From Betaproteobacteria bacterium (lineage in GTDB: Bacteria; Pseudomonadota; Gammaproteobacteria; Burkholderiales; SG8-41): 36,530 nt of DNA. Position 1 is the stretch's first letter, and each line of letters opens with the position of its first letter. The translations under genes and the position numbers were made by a program. The stretch is from the NCBI GenBank assembly GCA_003820645.1, contig RPOR01000014.1:1-36530 (forward strand), written 5' to 3'. Below the pieces are notes generated by a model that saw only the letters and a list, made by a program, of their open reading frames with translations, searched no databases and was not told where the DNA came from. Positions 33,015 to 36,530 of this stretch are shown here, piece after piece.

Positions 33015-33883
33015 TGGACACCAGCCTAATTGTCCCCGGGGTCATATTCGGATTGAGCATAGGCAGCATCTATTTCCTGATGGCGATAGGACTGTCCCTG
33101 TGTTTTGGCCTGATGCGCATCATCAGCCTCGACCAGCTGCTCTATTACTCGGTTGGTGCGTACATCACCTACTCGGTGAACCTGCATACCGGCAGCTTTT
33201 GGCTGGGTGTACTGGCCGCGGTCGCCGCGGGGGCAGCGGTCAGTCTCGCGATCGAGCGCATCGTTTTCCGGCGCATCTACGAACGCGACCTCACCTTCAG
33301 CATGATCACCTCATTCGGCGTTTTGCTGGGCGGCGTCGGCATAATCAAGTTCTTCTGGGGACTGGTCCCCCGGCCGGTCCCGGTCCCGATCAGCGAGCAG
33401 ATGAGCATCTTCGGCACCGAGATCCCGATTTATCGCCTGATCGTCATTTTGGTCGCGATTGCCGTTTACATCGCAATCTGGCTGTTTCTGAACCGCACCA
33501 TCATCGGCAAGGCCATCCGCGCCGGAATCGAGAACGTGGAACATGTGGAAGGGTTAGGCATCAACGTTGCCCGGCTGTTCACCATCACGTTTCTGATCGC
33601 CGGGACGCTCTCCGCACTGGCTGGCGCGCTGCATGCGCCGTTGATCATGGTGGATCCCCACATGGGTCTGGAAGTTCTTGCTTTCGTTTTCATGGTCGTG
33701 ATCATCGGTGGCCTGGGCAGCATCAAGGGCACCCTGATTTCCTCGATCATCGTCGGGCAGGTCGTCTCGCTGGGCTCACTCATTTACGCGCCACTGGCGC
33801 AAATGGCGCCGTTTGCGATCATGCTGCTGATCCTGCTGGTCAAGCCGACCGGACTTTTCGGGAGTGTTCTGCTGAAGCGCTGA
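33014..33883 (+). CDS. ABC transporter permease, LivH-like
   Basis: A 289-residue permease with about eight membrane segments. Family marks are PGVIFGLSIGSIYFLMAIGL at the N-terminus, GLMRIISLDQLLYYSVGAYI, and the coupling region GINVARLFTITFLIAGTLSA. ATG33014 shares its A with the TGA of the LivM-like gene (TGATG). Last gene of the transporter operon. No clear terminator was found in the 210 bases after it. Confidence 0.92.
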   Translation: MDTSLIVPGVIFGLSIGSIYFLMAIGLSLCFGLMRIISLDQLLYYSVGAYITYSVNLHTGSFWLGVLAAVAAGAAVSLAIERIVFRRIYERDLTFSMITSFGVLLGGVGIIKFFWGLVPRPVPVPISEQMSIFGTEIPIYRLIVILVAIAVYIAIWLFLNRTIIGKAIRAGIENVEHVEGLGINVARLFTITFLIAGTLSALAGALHAPLIMVDPHMGLEVLAFVFMVVIIGGLGSIKGTLISSIIVGQVVSLGSLIYAPLAQMAPFAIMLLILLVKPTGLFGSVLLKR

Positions 33884-34096
33884 ATCAGACCTGACGCCGG
33901 CTCGCGCCCCGGACTGTGCTTCCGGTGCGTGCACATGCACAAAGTGTTCAACACATTATTTCGCACCAGCGGCAGCACGCCGAATACAATCCCGGACGGC
34001 GCGGGTGCGATCGGCTGTTACCTGGAACACGTCAGTTTCCGCGCCTGGGTTCATGGTCCGCACCCCATTTAACTTATTGTTTTAATTAAATAATTT

Positions 34097-35065
34097 ATGA
34101 TCAATGCTGCTATCGTCGGACTCGGCTGGTGGGGCAAGAGCATTGCCGACGCCGTGCAGGGCAAGAGCCAGAAACTGCGCTTCGTGCACGGCGTGACCCA
34201 GGAACTCGACGCCACGCGCGAGTACGCACAGGCCAAGGGCTTCAAACTGTCCGGCACGCTGGAGGCGGCGCTGGCTGACCCCGCCGTGCAGGCCGTGGTG
34301 CTGGCCACCCCGCACTCGCTGCACTGCCGGCAGGTGATCCAGGTCGCTGCCGCCGGCAAGGCCGTGTTCTGCGAAAAACCGCTGTCGCTGACCCGCGCCG
34401 ACGCTGAACACGCGGTTGCCGCGTGCAAAAAAGCCGGCGTGCCGCTGGGCGTCGGCCAGAACAAGCGCTTCTGGCCGTCGATGGCCGGGCTGCGCCGCGT
34501 CATCGCCAGCGGCGCGCTCGGACGCATCATGCATGTCGAAGGCCACTACAGCAACGAACACTCGAGCAAGTTCTTTGCGCCGTGGCGCGACCTGCCCAAT
34601 GAAACCCCGGGCGCGGGCATGACCGGCACCGGCATCCACATCCTCGACGCCTTCGCCAACATCGCCGGCCCCGCGGAACAAATCACCGCGCAGTTCATCA
34701 GCCGCCGCGAAGGCGCCGATCCGCGCGACACCGTGTCCGTGCTGTTCAAATTCGCCAACGGCATCAGCGGCTTCCTCGGCGCGGTGCGCGCCTCCCCGCT
34801 CTACTTCCGCGTACACGTGTTCGGCGACGAAGGCTCGGTCGAAGCGCTGGGCGAAACCCAGACCGTGATCCGGTTGAAGGGCGGCAAGACCGAAGTGCAG
34901 GATTTCCCGAAAATCGATTCGGTGCTGGCGGAGATCGACGCGTTTGCGGATGCGGTGGCGGGTGTGGCGCCCTACCCGATCACCACCGACGAAATGATCA
35001 ACACCATTGCGTCGCTCGAGGCGGTCATACGATCAATTGCAGCAGGAGCCACCATCAGGCTGTAG
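34097..35065 (+). CDS. Gfo/Idh/MocA family oxidoreductase (third copy)
   Basis: A 322-residue oxidoreductase. GLGWWG is at 8-13 and EKP at 93-95 (VFCEKPLSLT), followed by GVGQNKRFWPSM, where the C-terminal domain starts. It is shorter than the tandem pair at 14280-16512 and lacks their DDTHRD motif, so it belongs to another branch of the family. The start lies in a very AT-rich patch (34070-34100) with no clear ribosome site. It is 213 bases after the Liv operon and may have its own promoter. Confidence 0.9.
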   Translation: MINAAIVGLGWWGKSIADAVQGKSQKLRFVHGVTQELDATREYAQAKGFKLSGTLEAALADPAVQAVVLATPHSLHCRQVIQVAAAGKAVFCEKPLSLTRADAEHAVAACKKAGVPLGVGQNKRFWPSMAGLRRVIASGALGRIMHVEGHYSNEHSSKFFAPWRDLPNETPGAGMTGTGIHILDAFANIAGPAEQITAQFISRREGADPRDTVSVLFKFANGISGFLGAVRASPLYFRVHVFGDEGSVEALGETQTVIRLKGGKTEVQDFPKIDSVLAEIDAFADAVAGVAPYPITTDEMINTIASLEAVIRSIAAGATIRL

Positions 35066-35080
35066 TCCGCTGCGTTAGCC

Positions 35081-35102
35081 CCGATGCCGGACGCAGCATC
35101 GG
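35081..35102. repeat. inverted repeat between convergent genes
   Basis: CCGATGC at 35081-35087 pairs with GCATCGG at 35096-35102 around an eight-base loop, between the end of the third Gfo/Idh gene and the end of the leftward mgtE-like gene. It lacks a T run, so it is at best a weak terminator. Confidence 0.35.
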
Positions 35103-35130
35103 CGATTCGATGCCATCGCCGGCGAAGCCG

Positions 35131-36118
35131 TCATCGCACCACCGCGGCGGCGATGACAAAGTAAATCAGAATCGACGACAGATCCTGAATCACCGTGGCC
35201 AGTGGACCGCTACCAAAAGCCGGGTCGAGCGCAAAGGTATCCAGCAACCAAGGAATCGCCATGGCAGCCAGGGTGGCGGTGGAACACGCGGCGAACACCG
35301 ACAAACCCACGCAAAGTGCAACGTCGGCCTCCCCCCAGCGCCATCCCACCAAGAGTCCGGCAACGACCCCGAGCGCCAGACCGATCGCCAGCCCGGTGAG
35401 CAGTTCCCGTGCCACCATCCGCCGCATCCCGACCCCGACCGACAGGCCGCGGACAACGACGGTTTCAGTTTGCGTGCCGACAGCGTCCGCCAGGTAGACG
35501 ATCCCCGGGATAAAGAACGCCAGCATGACCTTGTGCTGGAGCGCCGCCTCAAACCAGCCGACAAAGTCCGCGGCAAGCAGCGCACCGCCAAGCCCTACCA
35601 ACAGCCAGGGGAGGCGGTGACGGAAACGACGCTCGACCGGTTCCTCGCTGGTTGTCCGCGCCGCCGCCGCACTCTTGGTGAAACCGCCCAACCGCGACAA
35701 GTCCTCTTCGTGTTCCGACAACAAGACCGCCAGCAGCCGGTGCGGTGGAATCACCCCCACGAAGCGGCCTTCGCGGTCCACCACGGACAAGGCGGACTCC
35801 TCGTTGCGGACAGCGTGCCACGCGGCGACCTCCTGGTCTATTCCCGGCGCCACGACGGGGGCTTCGCGATCCATCAGGCTTTCCATCGGGATGTCGGCGG
35901 GTGCCGCCAGAAGATCCTCGATCCGCAGAATGCCCAGGAACCGCCCCCCCCTCACAGACGACGACATGGCTGGCGCTCTCGTAGCTTTGCCCTACCAGGG
36001 CGTGCCGCACATCCCCGGCGCGGTGGGAAGGCAGGGCCATCGGCACGCTCCGGCAAGCGTGCTCCGCTGCGGTCTCAAAAGTGACGCGGCCCTGAACGAC
36101 CAGTGGATCAACCGGCAT
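35131..36118 (-). pseudogene. MgtE-like magnesium transporter, one-base frameshift in a C8/G8 run
   Basis: The gene encodes CBS domains followed by the MgtE membrane domain. The first frame starts at ATG36118 (GGGAG upstream) and runs MPVDPLVVQGRV through ASHVVVCEGG. The second frame continues as RFLGILRIEDLLAAPADIP, then the second CBS (ALSVVDREGRFVGVIPPHRLL) and five membrane segments with ADAVGTQTETVVVRGLSVG and a closing SSILIYFVIAAAV. The change of frame falls exactly at eight C (35944-35951, eight G on the coding strand); seven would restore one continuous product. The N-terminal MgtE domain is absent, so the complete protein of about 330 residues is a short CBS-MgtE form. The indel may be a sequencing error, a recent mutation, or a phase-variable tract. 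Confidence 0.8.
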
Positions 36119-36260
36119 TTCCAATCTCCCTTTCAGCGCTGAACCGGGCCGCACTGACCGTGCCGTCGACTGTAATGCCATGCCGCCATGTTGCGGTAGC
36201 AATGGGCACGCTACTGCCCTGGATTTCAGGATTGCCCGACATTCACGGAAACCGTTTCAG

Positions 36261-36530
36261 TCACTTGCCGCCGGCCGCCGCTGTGGACCGGTTGGCGATG
36301 GCAGCACGTATCTCACGCAACGTCGTCTTGACCCGCCCCGCATGCTCCGCCCCCATGCGCATCAACATCTTCTGCCCCGCCGAGCGAGCCTCGAGTTCCG
36401 GATCGGCATACAGGTAGAGCACTTTCGGCCGCACCAGCGCCACCGGCGTTTTCAATTCCGGCGCTTCGAGCAGGTGGTCGATGACGGCGACCAGCCGGTC
36501 GTTGAAATGGCCTTTCGGATAACCGAGCTC
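36261..36530 (-). CDS. DUF3014-family protein, C-terminal part (runs off the window)
   Basis: The last 89 residues of a larger protein whose start lies beyond position 36530. The visible sequence, GYPKGHFNDRLVAVIDHLLEAPEL then PKVLYLYADPELEARSAGQK, then MLMRMGAEHAGRVKTTLREIRAAI, matches the end of DUF3014 proteins, which usually have one N-terminal membrane anchor and a periplasmic or cytoplasmic domain of unknown function. The 140 bases to the mgtE-like start hold nothing recognised. Confidence 0.75.
   Translation of the reverse strand, partial: ELGYPKGHFNDRLVAVIDHLLEAPELKTPVALVRPKVLYLYADPELEARSAGQKMLMRMGAEHAGRVKTTLREIRAAIANRSTAAAGGK

Noticed and set aside
1-36530. CRISPR arrays, tRNA or rRNA genes, insertion sequences
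   Set aside because: No regularly spaced repeats, no clover-leaf sequence and no transposase-like protein was recognised anywhere in the window.

Overview
The window looks like a chromosomal piece of a high-GC proteobacterium, most likely a betaproteobacterium of the Burkholderiales type. The reasons are two Bug/TctC periplasmic binding proteins without TctA/TctB, VF530 and DUF3014 family genes, many four-base ATGA or TGATG gene overlaps, and the density of catabolic oxidoreductases. The assignment is by gene content only. No rRNA, tRNA, CRISPR array, insertion sequence or phage gene is visible.

Layout. (1) 1-5800 is a patchwork of small and housekeeping-type genes: an Lmo0937-like membrane peptide, a small lipoprotein, an orphan AAA+ ATPase, a Ca2+/H+ exchanger, two small conserved genes (one VF530-like), a universal stress protein and a badly decayed DASS/SLC13 anion transporter pseudogene. 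(2) 5936-13993 is a leftward operon that ends in a strong hairpin terminator at 5886-5914: LysR regulator, amidohydrolase, NudC, bicupin, Bug protein, beta-hydroxyacid dehydrogenase, LVIVD-repeat protein, CobW-type GTPase. (3) 14280-24965 is a divergent rightward catabolic series: two Gfo/Idh/MocA oxidoreductases, a Bug protein, an M24-fold hydrolase, a zinc alcohol dehydrogenase, a two-domain PEP-synthase-like phosphotransferase, a carboxymuconolactone decarboxylase/AhpD-like protein interrupted by an in-frame TGA, two D-2-hydroxyacid dehydrogenases and a fumarylacetoacetase-family hydrolase. Between regions 2 and 3 lies a LysR-type box that sits exactly inside the spacer of a promoter-like sequence for the regulator gene. 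(4) 25146-28931 is a leftward xanthine dehydrogenase-family molybdenum hydroxylase whose large subunit is split into two overlapping genes. (5) 29167-33883 is a rightward branched-chain-amino-acid-type ABC transporter (binding protein, two ATPases, two permeases), followed by a third Gfo/Idh/MocA gene. (6) 35131-36530 holds an MgtE-like magnesium transporter broken by a one-base shift in a run of eight C, and the end of a DUF3014 gene.

The genes of regions 2 to 5 fit import and breakdown of an aromatic or carboxylic acid substrate: solute capture (Bug, Liv), ring or side-chain oxidation (molybdenum hydroxylase, Gfo/Idh, alcohol and hydroxyacid dehydrogenases), C-C or ester cleavage (amidohydrolase, fumarylacetoacetase family). 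The substrate cannot be named from the sequence.

The most striking object is the AhpD-like gene at 21411-22043. Its reading frame is continuous except for one TGA, which falls exactly where the second cysteine of the family CxxC redox motif belongs (C82-H-Y-TGA85-T-E-H88). A compact stem-loop with a GGTC apical loop begins 15 bases after the TGA, which matches the expected form of a bacterial SECIS element. The gene is best read as a selenoprotein that ordinary gene calling would split in two or call a pseudogene.
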